Part shown: positions 1 to 8,000 of the stretch, one piece after another
Layout: each line of letters begins with the position of its first letter
Numbering within the stretch: position 1 is the first letter of the stretch
Assembly: GCF_047030795.1 (NCBI RefSeq)
Contig: NZ_JBKYIC010000001.1
Source of the DNA: Frisingicoccus sp902471845
GTDB lineage: Bacteria; Bacillota; Clostridia; Lachnospirales; Lachnospiraceae
DNA length: 64,000 nucleotides
Direction: 5' to 3' (one strand)
Position numbers and translations under genes: made by a program
The notes under the pieces: model-generated
What the model was told of the DNA's origin: nothing
The model's database searches: none
The model's input: the letters and a program-made list of their open reading frames with translations, nothing else

Positions 1-419
1 TTGCCCATATATACATCAATAATATAGGATAAAGTCTGAAATGTATAGAATGAGATTCCGATTGGTAATGCCAGCTCGCGATATGGAATATTGATTGAAA
101 GAATACTGTTTATCGTTTGAACCAAAAATACATAGTATTTGAAAAATCCAAGGATAAATATATTCACGACGATGGCAAGAATCAGGCTTCTCTTTTTCTT
201 TACCGGCTCATCCTGATTAAAATCAATGTCCCTGCCCATGAAATAGTTAAATGTAATACTGAGCAGCATCAATATAATATAGACCGGTTCCCCCCACGCA
301 TAAAAAACCAGACTGGCAATAAGGAGAACGATATTTTTTATCTTCCATGGCGCCAGATAATAAACGACCAATGTTATTGGAAGAAAAGTAAACAAAAATA
401 CAAGACTGCTGAATACCAT
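1..419 (-). CDS. MBOAT family O-acyltransferase (AlgI/DltB-like), N-terminal part, runs off window
   Basis: Reading the minus strand from the ATG at 419 gives an open frame through the window edge. It begins MVFSSLVFLFTFLPITLVVY, continues with a segment ending FYAWGEP and later LPIGISFYTFQTLSY. These are the hallmarks of the amino end of AlgI-type membrane-bound O-acyltransferases, which pass acyl (usually acetyl) groups across the membrane to extracellular polysaccharide. Several hydrophobic helices are visible. The catalytic histidine region lies beyond the window. The gene follows the DUF4358 gene by 15 bases and the SGNH gene before that, so the three probably form one operon for surface glycan acylation. 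The acceptor polymer is unknown. Confidence 0.85.
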   Translation of the reverse strand, partial: MVFSSLVFLFTFLPITLVVYYLAPWKIKNIVLLIASLVFYAWGEPVYIILMLLSITFNYFMGRDIDFNQDEPVKKKRSLILAIVVNIFILGFFKYYVFLVQTINSILSINIPYRELALPIGISFYTFQTLSYIIDVYMG

Positions 420-434
420 GATGTCCAACCCTCT

Positions 435-911
435 CTAAATACTATTCTCAAATATTTCTTTAAGCTGCACCGCATTTTCTGAAACAGCATAAAAACAATA
501 ATTACCGACAACCTGAATTTCACTGCTTTCAAGTAGTTGAAGCTGATTTGTTCCATAATTTGTGAAATTCTGAATCTGTGAATCAAGTCGTTCCTGTATT
601 GCTGCTTCAACAGTCTCAGACTGGTCATTAGATTTCAGCTTTATGATCAGGAGCTCTGTTACATCCATAGCTCCTTCTCCTTTATAATAAACAGCGCCTT
701 CAAATTCCGCACTATTCAGTCCAAATACTTTCTTGATCATCATGCTGTCTCTTTTTTTCATTGTTCCAAGATCGCCCTCAGAATCTATCCTGTTTTCAAC
801 TTCCGAAATATCTGTAGGACTGTCTGGTTGTACATTCATCAACATGTAGGCCATAAAAACAATAAAACAGCAAATCAATATCGTTTTTATAAAAAACATT
901 TTTTCTTTCAT
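435..911 (-). CDS. DUF4358 domain-containing membrane-anchored protein
   Basis: A 158-residue protein starting MKEKMFFIKTILICCF. It has one N-terminal membrane helix (about residues 6-25), then an extracellular domain that resembles DUF4358, a family of unknown function common in Clostridia. The start at 911 was preferred over an upstream in-frame codon because it follows the stop of the SGNH gene (926) by 14 bases and has an AGAGG ribosome binding site about 11 bases upstream. Its position between an SGNH esterase and an MBOAT acyltransferase suggests an accessory role in surface polymer acylation. That role is inferred from context only. Confidence 0.7.
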   Translation of the reverse strand: MKEKMFFIKTILICCFIVFMAYMLMNVQPDSPTDISEVENRIDSEGDLGTMKKRDSMMIKKVFGLNSAEFEGAVYYKGEGAMDVTELLIIKLKSNDQSETVEAAIQERLDSQIQNFTNYGTNQLQLLESSEIQVVGNYCFYAVSENAVQLKEIFENSI

Positions 912-925
912 TTCATATTTTACCT

Positions 926-1675
926 CTATATTTCTGCTATCTCGGCCATATATGTTGCCCATTGCTCATACAATTCTCTGATATAATGCATGCCATCCGG
1001 CTCATAATACTCATCGGTTACAAGGTCTGTACTATCAATGTATTCCAGATTCATCTCTTCAGCTTTGGCCTTCAGCGCTTCATTAAATGGTTCGTCATTT
1101 GCCATATAAGGCATCTCATCCTTTACGGTCTGAGTCGAAGGCATGATAGAGACAACATAGATCCTTACATTCGGAATTCCCGCCTGAAGCATGGAAATTT
1201 TATCAAAATAAACACTTACAAACTCATCAGCGCTCCCATAAACACCCAGATCATTTTTTCCGTATGTCATAAATACGACTGACGGCTGACGATCTATGGC
1301 TTTCTGAATATGCTCGTCCGCATTTTCAATTTTGCATCCTATTTTTGCGGCTACCTGAGATTCCTGAAGAATATCATAAGCAGATAAGGAAGCTGCTTCC
1401 GAATCCCCCAAAACCATGGCGTCCGCATATCGTTCTTTCAAAGGTCGTTCATGCCATGCTTTCTCACTCTCAGATTCTGCTACCGCTATACTTTCCATAA
1501 CGTCCTCAACATCACCAACCTGAACAGCCTCAATTTCTTTAATTTTCTGAATTCCCTGCTCAACTTCAGTTCTCGTCGTTTTATCTGTTTTAACACGATT
1601 AAAAGTTAATAAAGCAAAAACAACAATGAAAACTATAACAGCCAACGCACCAATCTTAACAAGCCGATTTTTCAT
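926..1675 (-). CDS. SGNH/GDSL-type hydrolase, membrane anchored
   Basis: A 249-residue protein with an N-terminal membrane helix (MKNRLVKIGALAVIVFIVVF) and an extracellular SGNH domain. The block I serine lies in the motif VLGDSEAASLS, the oxyanion-hole region in MTYGKNDLG, and the catalytic Asp/His pair in PDGMHY near the C terminus. Such proteins commonly pair with MBOAT acyltransferases and either transfer or remove O-acyl groups on cell-wall polymers. The ATG at 1675 is chosen because a GGAG lies 7 bases upstream; the longer frame starting at 1741 has no site. It is the first gene of the SGNH–DUF4358–MBOAT run. Confidence 0.8.
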   Translation of the reverse strand: MKNRLVKIGALAVIVFIVVFALLTFNRVKTDKTTRTEVEQGIQKIKEIEAVQVGDVEDVMESIAVAESESEKAWHERPLKERYADAMVLGDSEAASLSAYDILQESQVAAKIGCKIENADEHIQKAIDRQPSVVFMTYGKNDLGVYGSADEFVSVYFDKISMLQAGIPNVRIYVVSIMPSTQTVKDEMPYMANDEPFNEALKAKAEEMNLEYIDSTDLVTDEYYEPDGMHYIRELYEQWATYMAEIAEI

Positions 1676-1718
1676 AGATGTACTCCATTTCCCCAAATTT
1701 ATCACCTGTATTTCAAAA

Positions 1719-1737
1719 AAAGCATGTCGAATGCTTT
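1719..1737 (-). promoter_or_regulatory. Terminator-like hairpin in the SGNH leader
   Basis: On the minus strand a 7-bp stem (AAAGCAT/ATGCTTT, 5-nt loop) is followed by a run of T residues (1715-1718 and beyond). It lies between the predicted promoter and the SGNH start codon, so it could be a weak attenuator. The stem is A/T-rich and may be incidental. Confidence 0.3.
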
Positions 1738-1762
1738 CCAAAAATGTCGTCCAACCTTATTT

Positions 1763-1791
1763 ATTCTAATATGATTATTTTTAATATTCAA
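1763..1791 (-). promoter_or_regulatory. Sigma-A promoter for the SGNH–DUF4358–MBOAT cluster
   Basis: On the minus strand TTGAAT (1786-1791) and TAGAAT (1763-1768) are separated by exactly 17 bases. This is the only good hexamer pair I find in the roughly 300 bases upstream of the SGNH gene. Confidence 0.6.
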
Positions 1792-1947
1792 GGGGAATCC
1801 AGGAAAAAAACGAAATTAACAGTTTTGTAATATTTTGACGAAAATCCTTATTTTTGTCAGGGCAAAGCTAACAAAATCTCTGTGATACACGTTATTTTCT
1901 TACAAATTTTCAAAAAGAAATCTGTGCAATATGTATAAATACAAAAT

Positions 1948-1984
1948 ATGCAGAAAAATGCATCATCAATGCATCTCTCTGCAT
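1948..1984. repeat. Nested inverted repeat
   Basis: An outer 7-bp arm (ATGCAGA at 1948-1954, TCTGCAT at 1978-1984) encloses, after a symmetric 3x3 internal loop, an inner ATGCAT/ATGCAT stem with a 5-base loop. It lies between the PAP2 terminator and the SGNH promoter. The function is unknown. The rest of the 1742-2001 gap is A/T-rich and holds only the promoter listed separately. Confidence 0.5.
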
Positions 1985-2001
1985 ACTTCGACATTAAAAA
2001 T

Positions 2002-2026
2002 ACCGGCCTGAAAAAATCAGGCCGGT
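2002..2026 (-). terminator. Rho-independent terminator after the PAP2 gene
   Basis: A perfect 9-bp stem (ACCGGCCTG/CAGGCCGGT, 7-nt loop) starts 8 bases after the PAP2 stop codon. On the minus strand it is followed by a T-rich tract (ATTTTTAATG). Confidence 0.85.
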
Positions 2027-2033
2027 TTGGATT

Positions 2034-2711
2034 TCAGGAGTTTTCTGCTCCCGAATATTCTCTTTGATGAACCAGAATACGGCTGCCCTCAGGACGATAA
2101 ACCAGCATATAAACAACAACATTCATAGCCAGTGCAAGTACCACATCAACAACAGTGTGCTGCTTCAGAAACATAGTTGCAGCCACAATGGACACGGTTA
2201 AAATAAATGTTCCCCGCACAACCCATCGTTTGTTTTTTAATGCCTTGCACCGGGCAATGGCGATAAATGCTGCAATCGAATTATATACATGGATACTCGG
2301 CAAAACATTCGTCGGTGTATCAATAGTATAAAGGAACCGGACCATATCTGTAAATATATTCTCTCTCGGGAATTCGATCGGCCGGAGCAGATGACCGTTC
2401 GGATAAATCCATGAAACAAGGATAAACACGGTCATGCCGATGCCCAAATTAAAAATCAACTGCAGATATTCTTTCTGATCCTTATTTTTAAACATAAACC
2501 ACAGCACCGTAATGGCAATGTAGAAAAACCATAAAAAATAAGGAACTACAAAATATTCACAGAAAGGCACCAGCTTATCAAAACTCGAATGAATCACATG
2601 AAAACGATAGTTCACACGGTTTTCAAGGTAGAAAAAGGATACCATATAAAAAACCATGAATATCGGAACTAATAATTTCGTTCCATGCTTTCTTAAAAAT
2701 TCTCTTGTCAT
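2034..2711 (-). CDS. PAP2-superfamily membrane phosphatase
   Basis: A protein of about 225 residues with six hydrophobic segments. It carries the PAP2-type motifs LPSIHVYNS (PSxH block) and LKQHTVVDVV (histidine followed by aspartate four residues on). The family hydrolyses phosphate monoesters of lipids such as undecaprenyl pyrophosphate or phosphatidic acid at the outer membrane face; this member's substrate cannot be told. The first block KxxxxxxRP is only loosely recognisable (LLRPIEFPRE). The ATG at 2711 is preferred; an in-frame GTG at 2720 is the alternative. Neither has a strong ribosome binding site. It is monocistronic, with its own promoter and terminator. Confidence 0.75.
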   Translation of the reverse strand: MTREFLRKHGTKLLVPIFMVFYMVSFFYLENRVNYRFHVIHSSFDKLVPFCEYFVVPYFLWFFYIAITVLWFMFKNKDQKEYLQLIFNLGIGMTVFILVSWIYPNGHLLRPIEFPRENIFTDMVRFLYTIDTPTNVLPSIHVYNSIAAFIAIARCKALKNKRWVVRGTFILTVSIVAATMFLKQHTVVDVVLALAMNVVVYMLVYRPEGSRILVHQREYSGAENS

Positions 2712-2755
2712 ACGCACCACGCTTTCAAAAAAACACCATCAAGCATCTTTATGGA

Positions 2756-2784
2756 ATTATAGCACCCGATTTTCCTATCTGCAA
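2756..2784 (-). promoter_or_regulatory. Sigma-A promoter for the PAP2 gene
   Basis: TTGCAG (2779-2784) and TATAAT (2756-2761) on the minus strand are spaced by 17 bases. The -10 is perfect and lies about 45 bases upstream of the start codon. Confidence 0.7.
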
Positions 2785-2819
2785 GCATCTTAAGTGAATT
2801 TTAAGAAAATTCATTAAAA

Positions 2820-3131
2820 TTAAAGTATTTTGACCGCTGTACCATAGGCAATGACCTCCGCTGCACCGCTCATGACCGACGCAGAAGCATAACGTATGTT
2901 GATGATAGCGTCTGCTCCAAGCTGTTCCGCCTCATCTACCATCCGTTTCATCGCCATCTGTCGCGCCTGATTGAGCATTTCCGTATAGCCGGTAATTTCA
3001 CCGCCGACAACAGTCTTTAATCCCGACATAATATCTTTTCCGAGGTGGCTTGACTGAACCACATTCCCTTTAACCAGACCAAGGGCTTCAATTTTCTTTT
3101 CCGGTACATAATTAATACTTAGCAGCAGCAT
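2820..3131 (-). CDS. YbjQ/UPF0145 family protein
   Basis: A 103-residue protein beginning MLLLSINYVPEKKIEALGLV. The middle and C-terminal sequence (EAEQLGADAIINIRYASASV, then VIAYGTAVKI) is typical of the YbjQ/UPF0145 family. These are small cytosolic proteins that form pentamers; their role is uncertain, although they are often annotated as heavy-metal binding. The start at 3131 is fixed by AAGGAGG eight bases upstream, within the last codons of the MerR gene, so the two genes overlap by 20 bases and are translationally linked. Regulation is likely through the MerR promoter. Confidence 0.85.
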   Translation of the reverse strand: MLLLSINYVPEKKIEALGLVKGNVVQSSHLGKDIMSGLKTVVGGEITGYTEMLNQARQMAMKRMVDEAEQLGADAIINIRYASASVMSGAAEVIAYGTAVKIL

Positions 3132-3762
3132 CTTCTTCTCCTCCTTCAATTTCCTGGTAGCGTTTCCATAAATTCCATAAAATTCCCAAAATAATGGTTG
3201 ATGGAATAGCTATCATAATAACCACAAAAAATATTGGCGGCCGGTCAACCGGGTCTGTAATATACATCCACACGGAAAATATACTGACCGATGCCATAAG
3301 CACAATCATCAGAAGTGACATCATCAATGGTGCAAAAAGCTTATGTTTACGGTCTTTCATCTGTACATTCATAAAACGGGTCCCCTCCTTTTCCATATGC
3401 TCCATTTTCTCCAGATATTCCAAAGCATTCATTGACGAAAAATGTTCCTTTCGTTCCATGAGCATCTGACAGAAAAGCTGCATCTCTTCGATATTTTTCT
3501 GCTCCCTTTCCAGGCAGATATGATGTCTGCGAAGGGCATCTTCCATCGTCAGAACTCCGGTTTCTATTTTTCGAATTTCTTCAATCGGAATGGAAAGCTT
3601 GCGAAGCAATTTGATTTTCTGAAGCAAAAGCAGGTCTTCTTCCGAATATTCCCGATAACCATTCTGAGCATTTCTGTCCGGTTTCAACAATCCCTCCTGC
3701 TCATAAAAGCGGATATTCTTTTTCGTGATTCCCACTTTTTGCTCCACTTCATTGATTTTCAT
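3112..3762 (-). CDS. MerR-family regulator with two C-terminal membrane helices
   Basis: A 216-residue protein. Residues 1-70 form a MerR winged helix (MKINEVEQKVGITKKNIRFY, then EGLLKPDRNAQNGYREYSEE). A coiled-coil follows at about 75-140. Two hydrophobic segments follow near 150-175 and 180-205, suggesting a membrane-tethered regulator in place of the usual ligand-binding tail. The ATG at 3762 has AAGGAGG at proper spacing. An upstream in-frame codon at 3792 falls inside the predicted -10 box, so it cannot be the start. It is co-transcribed with the YbjQ gene and probably autoregulated through the dyad promoter at 3788-3818. The inducing signal is unknown. Confidence 0.85.
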   Translation of the reverse strand: MKINEVEQKVGITKKNIRFYEQEGLLKPDRNAQNGYREYSEEDLLLLQKIKLLRKLSIPIEEIRKIETGVLTMEDALRRHHICLEREQKNIEEMQLFCQMLMERKEHFSSMNALEYLEKMEHMEKEGTRFMNVQMKDRKHKLFAPLMMSLLMIVLMASVSIFSVWMYITDPVDRPPIFFVVIMIAIPSTIILGILWNLWKRYQEIEGGEEDAAAKY

Positions 3763-3787
3763 TCCAATACCTCCTTGTGATATGAGG

Positions 3788-3818
3788 AGCATACACCTTC
3801 TACTTTATGGAAGGTCAA
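3788..3818 (-). promoter_or_regulatory. MerR-type promoter with 19-bp spacer and operator dyad
   Basis: On the minus strand TTGACC (3813-3818) and TATGCT (3788-3793) are separated by 19 bases, the over-long spacing typical of MerR-activated promoters. Within the spacer sits a perfect inverted repeat, ACCTTC–9 nt–GAAGGT (3795-3815). It drives the MerR and YbjQ genes. Confidence 0.8.
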
Positions 3819-3834
3819 CCCTTAATGTAAAATT

Positions 3835-4656
3835 TTATATAAATAAGGATGGTTCAGCCCGGCGGACATATTCTTCTTCCAACTCATGCTGATGATAGAG
3901 ATAACTTTCCGCATCATAGTATTTTGCGCCCATCGGACATTTTTTAATACAGCTGCCGCATTTAATACAAATACCTGTATATTCCCGAACATTTTCAAAA
4001 CTAATGGAGCCCATCGGACAGACTTTCGCACAGAGCTTACAATCATCACAGGCTTCGGATGTTTTTGGTTTCACTTTACGGATATCCACCGGATTCCCCT
4101 GACGGTCTCTCGGCTGATAATAGCCCTTTGACGGGTATTCTCCGCCAACTTCCAGTGGCTGGAAACTTTCCGGTATACTTCCATTTATCAGCTTTTTATA
4201 AATGTCTTCGGCAAAACTGCGTATAATCGCCATATCCTTTTCGTCCGGCCGTCCGGCACCTAAAATTTTTGAAAAGGAATGTTCTCCGACAAAAGCACCG
4301 GCAGCCACCGGCAAAAATCCATCCTCACCAAGCAACGCCTGAAGCTCGGCCAGCGCATCATCATAATTTCGGTTTCCGAAAAGCACCACCGGAACAGCCA
4401 GAGCTCCGCCGCCCTGTACTGTGTGAATATATTTTAAAAGAACGTTCGGCACTCTTCCGGCATAAACCGGTGTTCCAAAAACGACCAGATCTTCCTTTCC
4501 AAATGTCTGTATGTTTTCCCGCACGCCCGGCAGGGTAAACTCCACATCACACTGCTCGCACTTTAAATTATCCGATAATACATCGGCAATCCCCTTTACT
4601 ACTTTTTTTGTTGTATTCGTTGGGCTGAAATACATGGCCACTACTCGTTGAATCAT
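3835..4656 (-). CDS. EFR1 family flavodoxin/ferredoxin protein
   Basis: A 273-residue fusion of an N-terminal flavodoxin-like domain (FMN phosphate loop YFSPTNTTKKV at about residues 9-19) and a C-terminal bacterial ferredoxin domain. The latter has two 4Fe-4S motifs, CDDCKLCAKVCP and CIKCGSCIKKCP. Such EFR1 proteins are taken to shuttle electrons in anaerobes; the partner is not known. The start at 4656 follows GGAGG by 9 bases; the longer frame to 4707 lacks a site. The gene is divergent from tRNA-Leu. No clear terminator separates it from the MerR promoter. Confidence 0.85.
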   Translation of the reverse strand: MIQRVVAMYFSPTNTTKKVVKGIADVLSDNLKCEQCDVEFTLPGVRENIQTFGKEDLVVFGTPVYAGRVPNVLLKYIHTVQGGGALAVPVVLFGNRNYDDALAELQALLGEDGFLPVAAGAFVGEHSFSKILGAGRPDEKDMAIIRSFAEDIYKKLINGSIPESFQPLEVGGEYPSKGYYQPRDRQGNPVDIRKVKPKTSEACDDCKLCAKVCPMGSISFENVREYTGICIKCGSCIKKCPMGAKYYDAESYLYHQHELEEEYVRRAEPSLFI

Positions 4657-4728
4657 TTTCTTCTTCCTCCTTAGCGTGAATACAATCATTATACCATGAT
4701 TATACAATAAAGAAAATTCATAATTTTG

Positions 4729-4757
4729 TTGACAAATCGAAAAATATCCCGTATAAT
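4729..4757 (+). promoter_or_regulatory. Consensus promoter for tRNA-Leu
   Basis: Perfect TTGACA (4729-4734) and perfect TATAAT (4752-4757) with a 17-base spacer, 18 bases upstream of the mature tRNA 5' end. Confidence 0.95.
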
Positions 4758-4775
4758 ATCATTTGTGTTTAACGT

Positions 4776-4858
4776 GCCGGCGTGTCGGAATGGCAGACGA
4801 GGCAGACTCAAAATCTGTTGTGGGCAACCACGTGCGGGTTCAAGTCCCGCTGCCGGCA
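4776..4858 (+). tRNA. tRNA-Leu(CAA)
   Basis: An 83-nt class II tRNA with a 7-bp acceptor stem (GCCGGCG/TGCCGGC) and an anticodon loop CTCAAAA, giving anticodon CAA. It has a long variable arm (TGTGGGCAACCACG) and a TΨC loop GGTTCAAGTCC. The 3' CCA is not encoded. It decodes UUG. It stands alone with its own promoter and terminator. Confidence 0.97.
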
Positions 4859-4868
4859 TTATAAATAA

Positions 4869-4916
4869 TCGCTGAAACCAGTTTGATAAAACGGTTCAGC
4901 GATTTTTTTGTTTTTT
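4869..4916 (+). terminator. Terminator after tRNA-Leu
   Basis: A stem TCGCTGAAACC/GGTTCAGCGA (one bulged A) is followed by TTTTTTTG and a further run of T, ten bases after the tRNA. Confidence 0.9.
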
Positions 4917-4982
4917 GTCCGGGTATGTCTTACCTGCTATATTCCCATTGGTACTCAAGATCATAATCCTATCATACTGCAA

Positions 4983-5012
4983 ACGCCCGCAGGATACAAA
5001 TCCTGCGGGCGT
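4983..5012 (-). terminator. Strong hairpin after the giant adhesin gene
   Basis: A perfect 12-bp GC-rich stem (ACGCCCGCAGGA/TCCTGCGGGCGT) lies 14 bases past the adhesin stop codon. The following T tract is short (GTTTGCAG), so termination may depend mainly on stem strength. Confidence 0.7.
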
Positions 5013-5026
5013 CGGCAGTTTATAGG

Positions 5027-8000
5027 TTACTTGCTTCGTTTTTTCTTTTTGCCATAGGCTGTAATGCCGGTCAGACATATTCCGGATAAGAACATCAGCG
5101 CAAACGCGAAAGCGATATGACCTTTATCGCCGGTCTTCGGATTGCCACTGACGGTTTCCTTCACAGGAACCTTTTTCTGATTTATCACCATGATCTGATT
5201 ATCAAAGAAGTCTGACTTTGTCAGCTCATAGCCGGCAGCATTTTCCGTGACGGATATCGTTCCGTCATCCAGCACTTTAAATTGCAGAGAATCTGTCAGT
5301 TTCTCATAACCTTTCGGTGCCGCCGTCTCAGTCAGCACATAACTCTCGCCGCTGATCAGCACACCCTTCAGCTCTATCTGCCCATGATTGTCTGTTTTAA
5401 GCTTCAAAGTACCTTTAACCGTCTTTCCTGATTCGTCAACATACGTGCCTTTTAATGCGAATTCCGCACCTTCCAGGGCCAAACCATCCGTCGACTGTTT
5501 CTTGATCAACAGAGAGGTCTGATAATTATAGAAACTATTGCCGTCTGCGTTCAGCTCAATAACTTTACTGCTGTTGCGGTCAATGACAAACGCCACGGTC
5601 TCCACGGCTTCACCTGTGTTTTTATCAGTTGTCGTATAACCGTCTTTTGCCTTTGTCTCTACCAGCTTATATGTCCCCCAGTCAAGGTCTTTAATAACAA
5701 GTTTGCCGGCTTCAATTAATTCCTCGCCTTTAAAGCTTTCTATTGCCGAGTAGGTTTTTCCGGTCAGGAATGTCCAAAGTTCATCCCACAGTCCCTTTGT
5801 CTCATCCTGCTTATAAAGGGTGAATTCCACATCATTTAATGCCGTATCCACATGGCTGCCGTCCATCTTATATAAAGTCACACTGCCTAAGAGTCTTGCA
5901 TTCGTAATACCACCGCTGCTTAAATCTCCCTGAACCACCTGAATCTGCGGATTAGCGCCGTCCTCTGCGGCCGCAGCATTGATGCTGAACATCTTTCCAT
6001 CATCGTCATCGTCTATGACAAATTCAGCGGCAAACGGCAGATTCTTTTCCGAATGGGTCTGGCTGATATCATAGCCGTCGGCTGAAATCTCTGTCAGCCT
6101 ATAGCTGCCCTTGGTCAAATCATTAAAACTTAAATTTCCCTTTGCATCTGTGATTCCGCTCAGCTTCATGAGATCATCTTCTGTTCCGCCTTCCGGAATA
6201 TAGCTCAGTTCAAACATTACACCGCTGATACCGTCGCCGGAGACTTCATCCAGCTTGGTCAGTGAAACACCTGCCGTAAACATTTTATTTACCACTGTCA
6301 CGGTTTGGAGACTGCCATTGGCTCCTGTATCGGAATCGCCGATAATCAATCGATGATATTCCCCATTCAGTGCCGTATTGGCCGTAGCCTTTGTTTCCAC
6401 AAAATAATACTCACCGGTCGGAAGAACTGTTGCGAATGGTTTCTTCTGTCCGTCTGTATCGGTAAACATATCCTCCTCATTATTTTCCGAAGTCCATGTT
6501 CCGTTTTCGTCAGTCACAAGATTTTCTGCAATCAGCGTGTCCTCATCTCTGGTTTCCCCTGCACGATAAAGTGCAAATTCAACACCCGGAACGATTTCAT
6601 CGCCCTGACCGTCGCCGTCGATATCCGCCGTCTTTGTCAGTGTCACATGACCGCGGATTCTTGTGTCGTTTGCCGAAATTCTGTAATTGCCTTCATCGTC
6701 CGGTCCTGACAGTATGACATCCGTTCTTGACGTATCTTCCAACGCCACTTCGTTATCCGTCTTCAACGTAAATTCCACTGGTACAAAAGAATCATATCCG
6801 GATGGTGTTCCGGCCTCGTAAAGCACATAAGTCTCATCTTCTGAAAGTTCTTCTGCATAATCGTTTTCTCCGCTTGTGAGCGTCATTACCGGCTCCGCTG
6901 AAGACTTCGGTGCTGTCCATACGCCATCTTCATTCATATCAAAATCTGATGCCCTGTAAATTGCAAGCTCCGCACCAGATAAGATGCTGCCTGTCTCTCC
7001 ATCCAGTTTTTCAATATACAGCTTCGTCTTTGTATTCTTTACCAGGATAGTATCTTCACTGTTTCCGATGCTGACTGCCGAATCTGTATCCTTTGCCAGT
7101 TCCACTGTGCCATCCGTCTTCACTGTAAAGGTCAGACTTAATTTCGGTGTTCTCGTAATATAACCCTCTGGTGTCGTCACTTCGGTCAGACGGTAAGTCT
7201 CTCCTGAAGTCACCAGAGATGTGCCGTCAGATGCTGTCAGCTTTATCTGACCGTTGTCATCCGTTGCCAGTTTTCCGCTCTTTCCGTCAAGCTCCTGATC
7301 ACCGTCTTTGACATAGATCCACTGCTGACTCATACTGTCATAGACTTCCATAGAAAACTCTGCATCGGAAAGCGCCCTGCTGGAATCAACAGCATCCTGT
7401 TTCTGAACAGTAATTTCAATCGGTGTATTATACACCATCCCTGCTGACGCATCCAGGTTATCCACCGGCAATACCGTATAACCTTCAGGAACCGTCTCCG
7501 GAGCTGCCAGTTTTCCGCTTTCGGTTACAGTGAAAATATAACTTCTCGAATTTAATTCATAACCTTCCGGAGCAGTTTTCTCCGTCAGTACATACGTATT
7601 TCCAGCTATCAGATACCCTTCCAGTACCAGAGGATTATCCTTCACGGAAGTCCACCGAATCACAGGTCTGCCATCCTCACTTGTTACCGCCACTGCCTGA
7701 TATTTCTCATCCAGGCTGCTGACATCATTTGTAACAAATCGATCTTTGTCCGAATAAGGCATCAATGTAAATTCAGCGCCGGAGAGAGAAATCTCGCCTC
7801 CGTCGGCATATTTCTGGAAAGAAATACGATTCTTTGTATTCCAGATGGTCTCAGGGACTGTAAGAACAATGTCTGTCCCCTTGCGTCCGATAGTGATATC
7901 CCAGGTATCCGTCCGCTGTTCATAACCATCCGGCGCTTTTGTTTCTTCCAGAATATAATCTCCCCATTCAAGGTCGTTAAATACCGCTACACCGTCATTA

